Shown: one piece after another, positions 1-8,168 of the stretch | How the letters are laid out: each line of letters opens with the position of its first letter | Position numbering within the stretch: position 1 is the stretch's first letter | NCBI RefSeq assembly: GCF_018255755.1 | Contig: NZ_CP073766.1 | Span: 3,534,001-3,598,000 of the forward strand | From: Chitinophaga sp. HK235 | GTDB lineage: Bacteria > Bacteroidota > Bacteroidia > Chitinophagales > Chitinophagaceae | Length of the DNA stretch: 64,000 nt | Direction: 5' to 3' | Made by a program: the position numbers and the translations under genes | The notes under the pieces: model-generated | What the model was told of the DNA's origin: nothing | The model's input: only the letters and a program-made list of their open reading frames with translations | Databases searched by the model: none

Positions 1-941
1 AGGGAAACACCCAGCACGGTAAAGTTTTTGTCTTTATACTGGTTGTAAGCCTTTACCACATTTGGGTTCTCAGCCCGGCAAGGTCCGCACCAGCTGGCCC
101 AGAAATCCAGCAGCACATATTTACCTTTCAGATCAGACAGCTTCAAAGTTTTCCCATCAGGTGTTTTAGACGCAAAATCAGGCGCCAACTGGTTAATGCC
201 CAGTTTGGCAGAGGCATTCAGTAATTCTTTGATACCCAGTCCGAAAGTGGAATTACGCAGTGTCGGCGTAAACTTGCTCAGCCGTTGCTGCGCTGCCGGA
301 ACGTCTTTTACGCGGGAACCCAGGCTTTCCTTGAAACTCAGCAGGCTGATATAATAATCAGGATGTGCATCAATAAAAGCATCGGTGATATCAGATTTTT
401 GTTTCAACAGGTTGTCCATCACCTGCCTGGAAGCGATTTCCGCAGCGGTGTCAATTTTCAGTTTACCTTCCTGCCATGCCCGCATCCGGCCCATCGCTGC
501 GCCTCTTACCACCTGCAGGCTGTCATTTACCTTTTTAAGGGAGCCTTGCAACTGGTCATACTGCATGGTTAGCGGAGCACCTTTCAGCACACCGTTTTCA
601 AATACGTTCGCAACAGAAGTGTCCTTCGCTGTCAGCGATACGTTGTCACCGGGCTTCAGGAATAAAGTCCTGTTCCCATAATAAAATTTACCATCTGTCT
701 TTTTGGTTACCCGTATACTCCCCTGAATAGTGTCTTCCAGCGGATACGCAAGGGAGAAAGCTCCTTTCTCTACTTTGGCTGAATCCAGTATATTGTTCTT
801 AAAACCGGCGCCTTTGCTCAGGAAAATATACTCACCGTTGAAGATAGCTGGCACTTTACCGGTAATGGTCACACCGGCCTTCTGCGCATACAGATGGTTC
901 ATGGCTGTCAGGGCAGCACAAATAAGAAAAACTCTTTTCAT
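1..941 (-). CDS. TlpA-like thiol:disulfide oxidoreductase with DUF4369-type N-terminus (partial, runs off the left edge)
   Basis: The reverse strand reads from an ATG at 941 without a stop to base 1, so the C-terminus is missing. The protein starts with a signal peptide (MKRVFLICAALTAMNHLYAQ). A beta-rich region follows that resembles DUF4369 (TGKVPAIFNGEYIFLSKG). The thioredoxin-like domain has the redox motif FWASWCGPCRAEN at about residue 282. Proteins of this build in Bacteroidota are periplasmic and reduce or exchange disulfides, often for cytochrome c maturation or general thiol homeostasis. The exact partner cannot be told from this window. The call rests on the WCGPC motif and the domain order. 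Confidence 0.87.
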   Translation of the reverse strand, partial: MKRVFLICAALTAMNHLYAQKAGVTITGKVPAIFNGEYIFLSKGAGFKNNILDSAKVEKGAFSLAYPLEDTIQGSIRVTKKTDGKFYYGNRTLFLKPGDNVSLTAKDTSVANVFENGVLKGAPLTMQYDQLQGSLKKVNDSLQVVRGAAMGRMRAWQEGKLKIDTAAEIASRQVMDNLLKQKSDITDAFIDAHPDYYISLLSFKESLGSRVKDVPAAQQRLSKFTPTLRNSTFGLGIKELLNASAKLGINQLAPDFASKTPDGKTLKLSDLKGKYVLLDFWASWCGPCRAENPNVVKAYNQYKDKNFTVLGVS

Positions 942-1064
942 TGCTTAATGGTTGGTTGTGGCCGGCAAAGTATCAAAAAAATACCTGAGCGCTGACAAAT
1001 ATTTGATAAAAGGTTATAAGTGCTGCGGCCTGGTCTTTGCGCAGCATTTAATAAATCTGATACC

Positions 1065-1316
1065 ATGACAGAAAAACGCAAACTCGCCGGACAACCGGAA
1101 GGAGAACAACTTCAGACCCAACGGGAAGAAACCGGTGAGTTCAAACAAACAGAAGAGACCAGTAACTATGATGTGAGTAAAGATGATGATCAGCTGGATA
1201 AGCAGGAGGAACAGGGAGATGAGGAAGATGAGGAAGATGAGGAAGAACTGGAATTTGATGAAGAAATGGATGATGAAGATGAAGAAGATGAAGACGAAGA
1301 TGAAGAAAACTCATAG
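1065..1316 (+). CDS. Small highly acidic protein with a C-terminal Asp/Glu tract
   Basis: This 83-residue protein starts at MTEKRK; an upstream in-frame start at 1020 would add 15 unlikely residues. The first half is hydrophilic and the last 40 residues are almost entirely Asp and Glu. The DNA behind the tail is a run of near-repeats of gatgaggaa, so its length may vary by slippage. There is no signal peptide or membrane segment. Nothing identifies a function. Acidic tails of this kind can bind basic proteins or cations, but that is inference. It converges on the DUF1543 gene, with a palindromic hairpin between the two. Confidence 0.6.
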   Translation: MTEKRKLAGQPEGEQLQTQREETGEFKQTEETSNYDVSKDDDQLDKQEEQGDEEDEEDEEELEFDEEMDDEDEEDEDEDEENS

Positions 1317-1318
1317 TC

Positions 1319-1352
1319 AGTTACGAATTACGGATTCGTAATTCGTAACTGA
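1319..1352. terminator. Palindromic hairpin between convergent genes
   Basis: Perfect 15-base arms (CAGTTACGAATTACG and its complement) are separated by the loop GATT. It lies 3 bases after the acidic-protein stop and just before the convergent DUF1543 stop, so it may end transcription from both sides. No clear U-tract follows. The arm sequence belongs to a dispersed cgaattacgaa repeat family also seen at 58144-58233. Confidence 0.5.
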
Positions 1353-1356
1353 TTAA

Positions 1357-1914
1357 TTATAGTTTGTGCAATTGAAAATACCCCAGATGCAATTCATCCG
1401 TAACGGTATCTTCCACTGGTGTTAGCTTCAATTGATACTGTGCCCTTACAGGTTCAGGGAGTATATCCTTCACCGGTATAATATCATCTACGTCTACTCC
1501 GTACTTGTCATCTACATGGGAAGTAGCGGTAGCAAAGGTAGTATGTTTGTAGAAGGTGGTTTCTTTGGCATCCCGGATGGCAGCACCAATATCTTTGTTA
1601 ACACTCAGAATCTTATAGTGAAACTCTTCCATTTCTCCCGGTTTATAACCTCCCAGATTCAGGAAGTATAGTTGTTCGGGATTGTCCACCGTTTCTGTTC
1701 TGGGCACTACGGTGATACGGTAGTTGTTCACATGTGTTACTTCCCTCCATCCGTCTACATGTAGCTTTTCCCCGGCTTCGGGCCAGAAAGCCTTCAGGTC
1801 CGGCACCAGGTCGCTGACCTTGCGTGCAACACCAAAAAACACATCATGTTGTTCTGTATGACGGCCGGGCAAATCGCAGCCCAGCAACAGCATATAAAGT
1901 TTTAAATCTTCCAT
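1357..1914 (-). CDS. DUF1543 domain-containing protein
   Basis: 185 residues. The N-terminus (LYMLLLGCDLPGRHTEQHD) matches the DUF1543 signature, in which a small Leu/Gly strand motif precedes Gly-Arg and Glu-Gln-His-Asp. A second, weaker copy of the motif starts near residue 82 (LYFLNLGGYKPGEMEEFH), so the protein is an internal duplication, as is usual for the family. There is no signal peptide, so it should be cytoplasmic. The function of DUF1543 proteins is not established. The gene is single, 136 bases downstream of an orphan FecR on the same strand. Confidence 0.85.
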   Translation of the reverse strand: MEDLKLYMLLLGCDLPGRHTEQHDVFFGVARKVSDLVPDLKAFWPEAGEKLHVDGWREVTHVNNYRITVVPRTETVDNPEQLYFLNLGGYKPGEMEEFHYKILSVNKDIGAAIRDAKETTFYKHTTFATATSHVDDKYGVDVDDIIPVKDILPEPVRAQYQLKLTPVEDTVTDELHLGYFQLHKL

Positions 1915-2049
1915 TGAAAAACGGTTTAGCGGTCACGGCAGCAAAAGTAAAATTTCCTGTGCGCAATTCCCGCCATTCATTTTACAGATGTCTGCAAACA
2001 GGCTGCAATCCGGCCCGGACAAGTAATATCCAACTCGTGCATCGAAATT

Positions 2050-3192
2050 TTACGGCAGGTTAAAATGTAATTCGCTACCGGAGAAATAATACCGGATACG
2101 ACTGGTTGTTTCGAGATGATGCAGGAAAGCTGTTAATTTATTCTTTTCCAGCTGGCCGGAGGCTGTGATGTAGGCTATTTCAGGTTTGTCAAAAATTATC
2201 TGTACGCCAAACCAGCGTTCCAGCATGGGTTTCAGCTCCCTTAGTTTTTTATCCTGATAAGTAGCGACACCTTTCATCCAGCTCAGTACTTCCGTAGTAT
2301 CGAAGGGGGCTGTACGTATACCGTTGTAATCGCCGTATACCGACTCAGTACCGGCTTTCAGCGTCACAGCTTCGTCGGTGGTGCCTTTTACGTTGACAGT
2401 ACCTTCTATCAGGGACACCCGTACTCTTTCATCGTCGTAGGTATTGATATTTAAAGTGGTACCCAGCACCGTGACAGTAGTATTGGGCGTATGTACTACA
2501 AAAGGATGTTCTGCGTTGGCGTTTACTTTAAACCAGGCTTCTCCTTCCAGATATACCTCTCTTTTATTACGGGCGAAGTTGAACGGAAAACGTAGTCGGG
2601 ATGCAGCATTCAGCCATATCTCCGTGCTATCCGACAAGATAAGACGGTAATCAGCTCCTGCAGGCACCAACAGTGTATTCAGGCCATAACCTTTGGACAG
2701 ACCGCTGTATCGGAGTAAGCCGGCATCGTTGTGCAGGCGTACTTCTCCCACCTGCCATATCTGTACGGCACTGTCTCCGGTGAGGGCCAGTGAAGTACTT
2801 CCCGGGACCAGCAGCTTTACGGCGGACCTGGCGAGCACATAATTGCGGGAAATCAACCTGTCTCCCGGAACATGCTGGTGAGTGTGGTAGATGAAATAAC
2901 TGCCGGCAGCGATCAGCAATAGTATTACGGCTGCAGCCCAGGCAAACCACTGGCGGGAAATGATCCGATGCGGCCGGGCTGTCCCGGTATCGGTGGTCTG
3001 CTCCGTGGCATTTCTTCTGCGCTGCGTATTCACAGTTGTCAGTGTTGTCTCCTGCTGCAGGGCAGCCCACTCTTCACGAGCGGCAGGATCCTCCTGCAGC
3101 AGTTGCTCCAGCTGCTGTGCAGCAGACTCCGAAAGAGCGCCCGTAAGCTGTTCCTTGAACAATATCCGTATTTGATCGCGGTTGGTGGTCAT
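2050..3192 (-). CDS. FecR family anti-sigma factor (orphan)
   Basis: 380 residues: a cytoplasmic N-terminal part (1-80), one membrane helix at about 83-102, then a periplasmic FecR domain with the characteristic stretch TEIWLNAASRLRFPFNF and FVVHTPNTTVTVLGTTLNIN. The C-terminus resembles DUF4974. In this family the N-terminus binds an ECF sigma factor, and the periplasmic part receives the signal from the STN domain of a TonB-dependent transducer. Neither a sigma factor nor a SusC/TonB receptor is adjacent. The neighbours are DUF1543 downstream and a hydrolase upstream, so its partners must lie elsewhere or be lost. Confidence 0.9.
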   Translation of the reverse strand: MTTNRDQIRILFKEQLTGALSESAAQQLEQLLQEDPAAREEWAALQQETTLTTVNTQRRRNATEQTTDTGTARPHRIISRQWFAWAAAVILLLIAAGSYFIYHTHQHVPGDRLISRNYVLARSAVKLLVPGSTSLALTGDSAVQIWQVGEVRLHNDAGLLRYSGLSKGYGLNTLLVPAGADYRLILSDSTEIWLNAASRLRFPFNFARNKREVYLEGEAWFKVNANAEHPFVVHTPNTTVTVLGTTLNINTYDDERVRVSLIEGTVNVKGTTDEAVTLKAGTESVYGDYNGIRTAPFDTTEVLSWMKGVATYQDKKLRELKPMLERWFGVQIIFDKPEIAYITASGQLEKNKLTAFLHHLETTSRIRYYFSGSELHFNLP

Positions 3193-3384
3193 TACAGGTA
3201 TAATACGATTAAAATGTTCTTTCAGGTAAACTGGGTTAGCGGTTTTTCAATCTGATATTTTTATCAGGTCGAGATAAGTTTGTATACTGACCGGTTGGCA
3301 TTAGCTTTTCCAGTATTGCATTTAAGAGACCAAAATAGTAAAAAATAAGCTGCTCCCCGCTGATTTCTTTCCTGCCAGTGCTGC

Positions 3385-4350
3385 TTATAGATACTGCTTT
3401 ATGAAGGCCAGTGCCCGTTCTTCCGACCAGTAAAATTCTTCATAGAACCGGACAAAGCCCACATGTCCGCCATATAACGGTGTTTCCAGAAAAAACGTAT
3501 TACTGGCGTCAGCTATTTCGTAAGGGAAACAGTCCGATCCCAGAAACGGATCATCTTTGGCATTGATCAGCAGGGTGGGAATACTGATCTGGTGCAGATA
3601 ACGCCGGGAGCTGCATTCCTCCCAGTAGTGCAGTGCATCCCGAAATCCATGCATAGGGCCGGTATAGCGGTCGTCAAATTGTCTGAAACTCCGGATACTG
3701 TCGTAACCTTCCAGGTTGATGTCGTTGGGATACTGCTGTTGTTTAAGCTTTAGCTTCTCCTCCAGGTTCCGAATGAACCGCTGCATATAAATGATATTAT
3801 GCCGCTTCTCCAGCTCTGCAGAACTGCTTTTCAGGTCTACCGGCACTGAAATGCCCACTGCCGACCTGATTTCCGGAGCAATACGGGTTCCTTGTTCCCC
3901 TACATATTTGAGGGTCACATTTCCTCCCAGGGAAAAACCCACCAGATGAATGGATTTATATTTTCCCAGTGAAAGAAGATACTGCACCACACTGTGCAGA
4001 TCGCCTGTTTCCCCACTATGATAAAAACGCAGCAATCTGTTAGGCTCTCCACTGCAACCTCTGAAATTCATGGACACGGTATCAAAACCTGCCCCATTAA
4101 AAATATGCACCATACCCAGCACATATTTCCGGGTAGAATCACCTTCCAGCCCGTGTAATATCACCACTATCCGGTCGCTTCCCTTTTCACTAAAATCCAG
4201 GTCCAGAAAATCCCCGTCCCGCGTAGTAATCCGCCGACGCTGATAATCCACCGGCCTGATCTTCCGGAACAGGGATGGATAGATCGTCAGCATATGACGG
4301 TTTTGTAATAAAAAAGGCGGCTTATAGTCGGACGGATTAGCTACTGGCAT
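3385..4350 (-). CDS. YheT family alpha/beta hydrolase
   Basis: 321 residues, the usual size for YheT/ABHD1-type hydrolases. The N-terminus (PPFLLQNRHMLTIYPSLFR) is the family signature. The oxyanion stretch is ILHGLEGDS, the nucleophile elbow is GFSLGGNVTLKY, and the conserved Asp lies in LLINAKDDPFL. The catalytic His is in YGGHVGFV near the C-terminus, so the triad is complete. It has no signal peptide and is probably cytoplasmic. The natural substrate is unknown; carboxylesters or lipids are likely for the family. It stands alone, 190 bases from the FecR gene, with a long inverted repeat immediately upstream. Confidence 0.9.
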   Translation of the reverse strand: MPVANPSDYKPPFLLQNRHMLTIYPSLFRKIRPVDYQRRRITTRDGDFLDLDFSEKGSDRIVVILHGLEGDSTRKYVLGMVHIFNGAGFDTVSMNFRGCSGEPNRLLRFYHSGETGDLHSVVQYLLSLGKYKSIHLVGFSLGGNVTLKYVGEQGTRIAPEIRSAVGISVPVDLKSSSAELEKRHNIIYMQRFIRNLEEKLKLKQQQYPNDINLEGYDSIRSFRQFDDRYTGPMHGFRDALHYWEECSSRRYLHQISIPTLLINAKDDPFLGSDCFPYEIADASNTFFLETPLYGGHVGFVRFYEEFYWSEERALAFIKQYL

Positions 4351-4359
4351 GAAACTGAA

Positions 4360-4519
4360 CTGTGATCTCTATGATTTTTATTGATTTTCCTGATATGCGA
4401 AGATAAGTGTGAAGATTCAGTATGAGCATTTTATTTAATTTCAATATATGTTTATCGCTTCTATCTTCTCGCTTATCTTCGCATATCAGGAAAATCAACA
4501 AAAATCATATAAATCACAG
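4360..4519. repeat. Long imperfect inverted repeat (57-bp arms)
   Basis: Bases 4360-4416 and 4463-4519 are reverse complements over 57 bases with few mismatches. The core CTGATATGCGAAGATAAG is identical in both arms. The 46-base spacer is AT-rich. Shorter relatives of one arm (atcttctc...atcagga(g/a)aatca...aaaatcaca) occur at 4520-4545 and 6710-6755. This suggests a dispersed non-coding repeat family, or a MITE-like remnant, between divergent genes. No target-site duplication could be recognised by eye. Confidence 0.7.
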
Positions 4520-4551
4520 TTTCAGGAGAATCAGTAAAATCAAACTAATCA

Positions 4552-5370
4552 TTGTTACCTACTTTCGGCATAGAAAAAATATTTAATCTTCCTTACAGAC
4601 AGGAAGATTTCAGGATGATACAGCATCAGCCTATCAACCAGCCTGTGATTGAGGAAGCGCACAAACATGATTTTTTTATGTTGCTGATCGTGGAGAAAGG
4701 CAGCGGTACCCATACTATTGACTTCCATGATTATAAGGTAAGTAACTACACCGTTTTTTTTCTGGCACCCGGGCAGGCCCATCAGTGGCATCTCTCTAAG
4801 AACACCACTGGTTATCAGGTGATGTTTGCCGGAGGGTTTATGCTGCATAAAGGGCCATTATGGCCTTTTTTCACGCCTTCAGCGCCACCATTGCTCAAAC
4901 TCAGCATCGGGCAGTATGAACAGCTGGCCACTGAGTTGCGGTTGATGTCTGCAGAAACCGCCGCCAATATTACACAGCACCGGTTACAAATTATATTGTT
5001 GCTCCTGCAGCGCTGGTATGCCAGTGCTTATCCTTCGGAAACAGCGGCCTCCGGCCACCGGCTGATCAACCGGTTCCTGCAGCTCCTGGAAAAACATTAT
5101 GCGCAGCACAGCGAAGTCAGCTACTATGCCGCCAAACTACACGTAACAGCCAGCTACCTGAATCTGGTATGCAAAAAAGAATCTTCCACTACCGCCGGTG
5201 AATATATCCGCGAACGGCTGCTGCTGGAAGCTAAACGGTTGCTCACCCTCACTGATATGGATATCAAGGAAATCGCCTTCTCCCTCGGTTTCAACGACAC
5301 CTCCTATTTCTCGCGTTTCTTCCGGAAATATACCGGACAGACACCTGTCAATTTCCGTCGGCAGGTCTAA
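4552..5370 (+). CDS. AraC family transcriptional regulator
   Basis: 272 residues from a TTG at 4552; an ATG at 4615 is the alternative and would cut the N-terminal 21 residues. The N-terminal half is a cupin-like sensor domain (HKHDFFMLLIVEKG, FFLAPGQAHQW). The C-terminal AraC domain has two helix-turn-helix units, around VSYYAAKLHVTASYLN and DIKEIAFSLGFNDTSYFSRF, and ends with the typical TGQTPVNFRRQ. It sits 88 bases upstream of an MFS exporter gene on the same strand, so it probably controls that transporter. The ligand is unknown. Confidence 0.9.
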   Translation: MLPTFGIEKIFNLPYRQEDFRMIQHQPINQPVIEEAHKHDFFMLLIVEKGSGTHTIDFHDYKVSNYTVFFLAPGQAHQWHLSKNTTGYQVMFAGGFMLHKGPLWPFFTPSAPPLLKLSIGQYEQLATELRLMSAETAANITQHRLQIILLLLQRWYASAYPSETAASGHRLINRFLQLLEKHYAQHSEVSYYAAKLHVTASYLNLVCKKESSTTAGEYIRERLLLEAKRLLTLTDMDIKEIAFSLGFNDTSYFSRFFRKYTGQTPVNFRRQV

Positions 5371-5431
5371 CTACTTATAAAAAGTACCTTCCATCTGATA
5401 ATCAGTACCATTTCCTGCTTATCGACGGGTG

Positions 5432-5439
5432 TAATTTTG
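5432..5439 (+). promoter_or_regulatory. Bacteroidota-type -7 promoter element
   Basis: TAATTTTG fits the consensus TAnnTTTG exactly. It lies 19 bases before the ATG of the MFS transporter gene. It implies that the transporter has its own promoter separate from the AraC gene. Confidence 0.5.
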
Positions 5440-5457
5440 CCGCAAACAAATAATAGT

Positions 5458-6652
5458 ATGAAAAATGTGATGCAGCCGCCCATCGAAAGGAAGGACGGCC
5501 TGATGAACAGCACCCTGGTGTTGTTGATGGCAGTCACCTGTGGAATGGTAGTAGCCAATATTTATTACAATCAGCCGCTGTTACTGATGATCGCGGAAAC
5601 ATTTCGCGTGAGTGAAGAAAAAGTAAGTGTCATAGCCACTATCACACAGGTTGGTTATACACTGGGATTGTTTTTTGTAGTACCGCTGGGCGATAAAACA
5701 GAAAGACGCAAACTGATATTGTGGAAGCTCGCAGGAGCAGTAGGCAGTATGTTGATGGCAGCTGTGGCAGTCAACTACTACATGATGGTAGCAGCCAGCC
5801 TGCTGATAGGATTTTTTTCTGCTGTCCCGCAGCTGTTGCTGCCTATGGCCGCTACGCTGGCACCGGACGAAGCCCGGGGAAAAATAGTAGGTAAGGTGAT
5901 GAGCGGCCTATTGATAGGTATTTTGTTATCACGCACCCTGAGTGGCCTGATAGGTGCACATCTTGGCTGGAGGGCCGTATTCCTGATCGGGGCTGTAATA
6001 ATGATTATCTTATTGATGGTACTGTATCGTAAGCTGCCGCTGGACCCACCTGTTTTCACCGGCAGTTATGGTAGCCTGATGCGGTCATTGTTCTCACTGG
6101 TAAAAAATTTCCCTCCCCTGCGCCAGGCTGCCATGACCAGTTTCCTGATGTTTGGCGCCTTCAGCATATTCTGGACAACGCTCGTTTTTCTGCTGGAAGG
6201 AGCTCCATTTTTTTATAAAAGTGATGCAGTAGGCATGTTTGGACTGATAGGTGCCTGTGGTGCACTGGCAGCACCAATGGCCGGGAAATCAGCCGACCGC
6301 AAAGGGCCTCAGTTTGCGATCAGATTGGGTATTATCGCTACACTGGTATCGTTTGTGATCATGGGAGCATCCGCTACTTCACTCGCCGGGCTCATCGCAG
6401 GTGTTATACTGCTCGATATAGGCATGCAGGTGACACATAATCTCCAACCAATCAAAAGTATTTGCCTTATTGCCCGCAGCCCGCAGCCGGCTCAATACGG
6501 TTTATATGTCGAGTGCCTTCTCCGGTGGCGCCATCGGATCTTTACTGGGCGCCCAGGTATGGAGCCACTGGCACTGGACAGGTGTATGTTTCCTGGGAGG
6601 AACCTTTGTAATGATAGCCCTTCTTCTCAACCTGCTGCAACAAAAAAATTAA
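5458..6652 (+). pseudogene. MFS transporter, broken by a one-base frameshift at about 6439
   Basis: From ATG 5458 the reading frame encodes a major facilitator protein (NIYYNQPLL, GYTLGLFFVVPLGDKTERRK, then about ten membrane helices). At 6436-6441 (cataat) one extra A moves the reading out of frame. The original frame then runs to 6762 with non-membrane sequence. The correct continuation (ISNQSKVFALLPAARSRLNT, last two helices) is in the next frame and stops at 6652. Removing one A restores a 397-residue protein with the usual THxSNQ...R motif. This is either a sequencing error or a recent inactivation. The family exports drugs or sugars; the substrate is unknown. Confidence 0.85.
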
Positions 6653-6675
6653 GCGAAGCGCACTGCGCTTCGCTT
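6651..6675 (+). terminator. Perfect GC-rich hairpin after the MFS gene
   Basis: Arms AAGCGAAGCGC and GCGCTTCGCTT surround the loop ACT, starting inside the stop codon that ends the restored MFS reading. No U-tract follows, so it may be a transcript-stabilising hairpin rather than a full intrinsic terminator. Confidence 0.45.
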
Positions 6676-6763
6676 CAATATTCTCACAATCTTCTCTTAT
6701 CTGACAAACTTCGCTTCCATCTTCTCACATCAGGAGAATCATCAAAATCACACCCATCATAGT

Positions 6764-7963
6764 TTATTTGATAAGGGAAAAAAACCTGTTCCACCGGATG
6801 TTACTTCCCTTATAGGTTTTATGATAACTAAACCATATCACCCAGGCCTTACCGATCAGATGGTCTTCGGGTACAAATCCCCAGAACCGGGAGTCGACGG
6901 ACTCGTGCCGGTTATCGCCCATCATCCAGTAATAATTCATCTTAAAAGTATAGGAGGTGGCTTCCAGCCCATTGATAAATATTCTGTCTCCTTTTACTAC
7001 CAGTTTGTTATTTTCATAAGTTTCAATGATTCGTCTGTAAAATGGGAGCACACAGGTATCCAGTTGAACAGACGCTCCTTTTTTAGGAACATACACGGGG
7101 CCGAAGGTATCTTCACTCCAGGGAAACTTATACGGCTCTCCGGGGAAAATACCACGACGCGAGCGCGTCTTCATATCCGGTTGTATCGTATCACCCCATT
7201 CGCGGATAGTTTTTACATTATCAAGCGTGAAGTTATAGGTATAATATCTGGAAGAATCCTGGCCTATGCCGTATCCAGGATCCAGGCTGAGTTTCTTTTG
7301 TTCTTTCTCCTCGAAAGGTTTACCGGACCTTGTTTTCACCTGATAACCGGAAAGAGAATTGGGAGGAATGAACCCAGGCTGACCATTCACATAAAGCTGA
7401 CCATCTATTACCTGAATGGTATCTCCGCTGATGCCTACACAACGTTTGATCCAGGTCTCCCGTTTGTCTACCGGCCGGTAGACAGGATCACCATAAAATA
7501 GTTTAAGGGAGTCAGGGGTAAGATTACGCTTCATGGTATAATAGTCCGCATCACCACCTGAGTTATCATATAGTGCTGTATCGCCACAGGGATAATTAAA
7601 CACGATCACATCATTACGGGTGATATGACTAAAACCAGGCAATCGCATATAAGGCCATTGTATAGCAGTGGAAAAGGCTTTCGTTCGTTTGGTGAAAGGC
7701 AGGGTATGATTTGTAAAAGGCCATGCCAGTGGGGTCATGGGAATACGTGGACCATAGCTGATTTTACTTACAAAAAGATAATCATTGATTAAAAGGGTCC
7801 TTTCCATAGAACCGCTGGGGATCATAAAAGCCTCAAAGATAAAAGTCCGGATCAGTGTAGCCACGACTATGGCAAATATAGCAGCATCCACCCACTCCCT
7901 TATCTTCGATTTTTTTTTCTGAACGCCTCCGGCTCTTTTTCTCCTCCAGAAAAATAGCTTCAT
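6764..7963 (-). CDS. lepB: Signal peptidase I
   Basis: 399 residues, long for the family but typical of Bacteroidota. One membrane helix (about 24-44) precedes the catalytic serine in MIPSGSMERTL (Ser52). The general-base lysine is in WIKRCVGISGDT (Lys173). Box E (MMGDNRHESVDSRFWGFVPE) is near the C-terminus. The roughly 120 residues between the serine and lysine boxes and the further insert before box E make up the extra length. The enzyme removes signal peptides from exported proteins at the outer face of the inner membrane. The gene is single and converges on the MFS gene. Confidence 0.95.
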   Translation of the reverse strand: MKLFFWRRKRAGGVQKKKSKIREWVDAAIFAIVVATLIRTFIFEAFMIPSGSMERTLLINDYLFVSKISYGPRIPMTPLAWPFTNHTLPFTKRTKAFSTAIQWPYMRLPGFSHITRNDVIVFNYPCGDTALYDNSGGDADYYTMKRNLTPDSLKLFYGDPVYRPVDKRETWIKRCVGISGDTIQVIDGQLYVNGQPGFIPPNSLSGYQVKTRSGKPFEEKEQKKLSLDPGYGIGQDSSRYYTYNFTLDNVKTIREWGDTIQPDMKTRSRRGIFPGEPYKFPWSEDTFGPVYVPKKGASVQLDTCVLPFYRRIIETYENNKLVVKGDRIFINGLEATSYTFKMNYYWMMGDNRHESVDSRFWGFVPEDHLIGKAWVIWFSYHKTYKGSNIRWNRFFSLIK

Positions 7964-8168
7964 CGAGTTGGCTTTAGGATAAAAAGTTGTCTTAACAATT
8001 TAACTAAATAAAACCACATCCCCGTAAAATTTATTTGGCTAAAACCCGCTGCAGTAAAGCCGCAGCAACATTTCTTTCATCAGATGCATCTGTTTTATTA
8101 ATTTCATGCCCCGGCATCTGTTTTAAACCGATACCGCTCATTATCCACGTTACAAACTTTACGATAAA

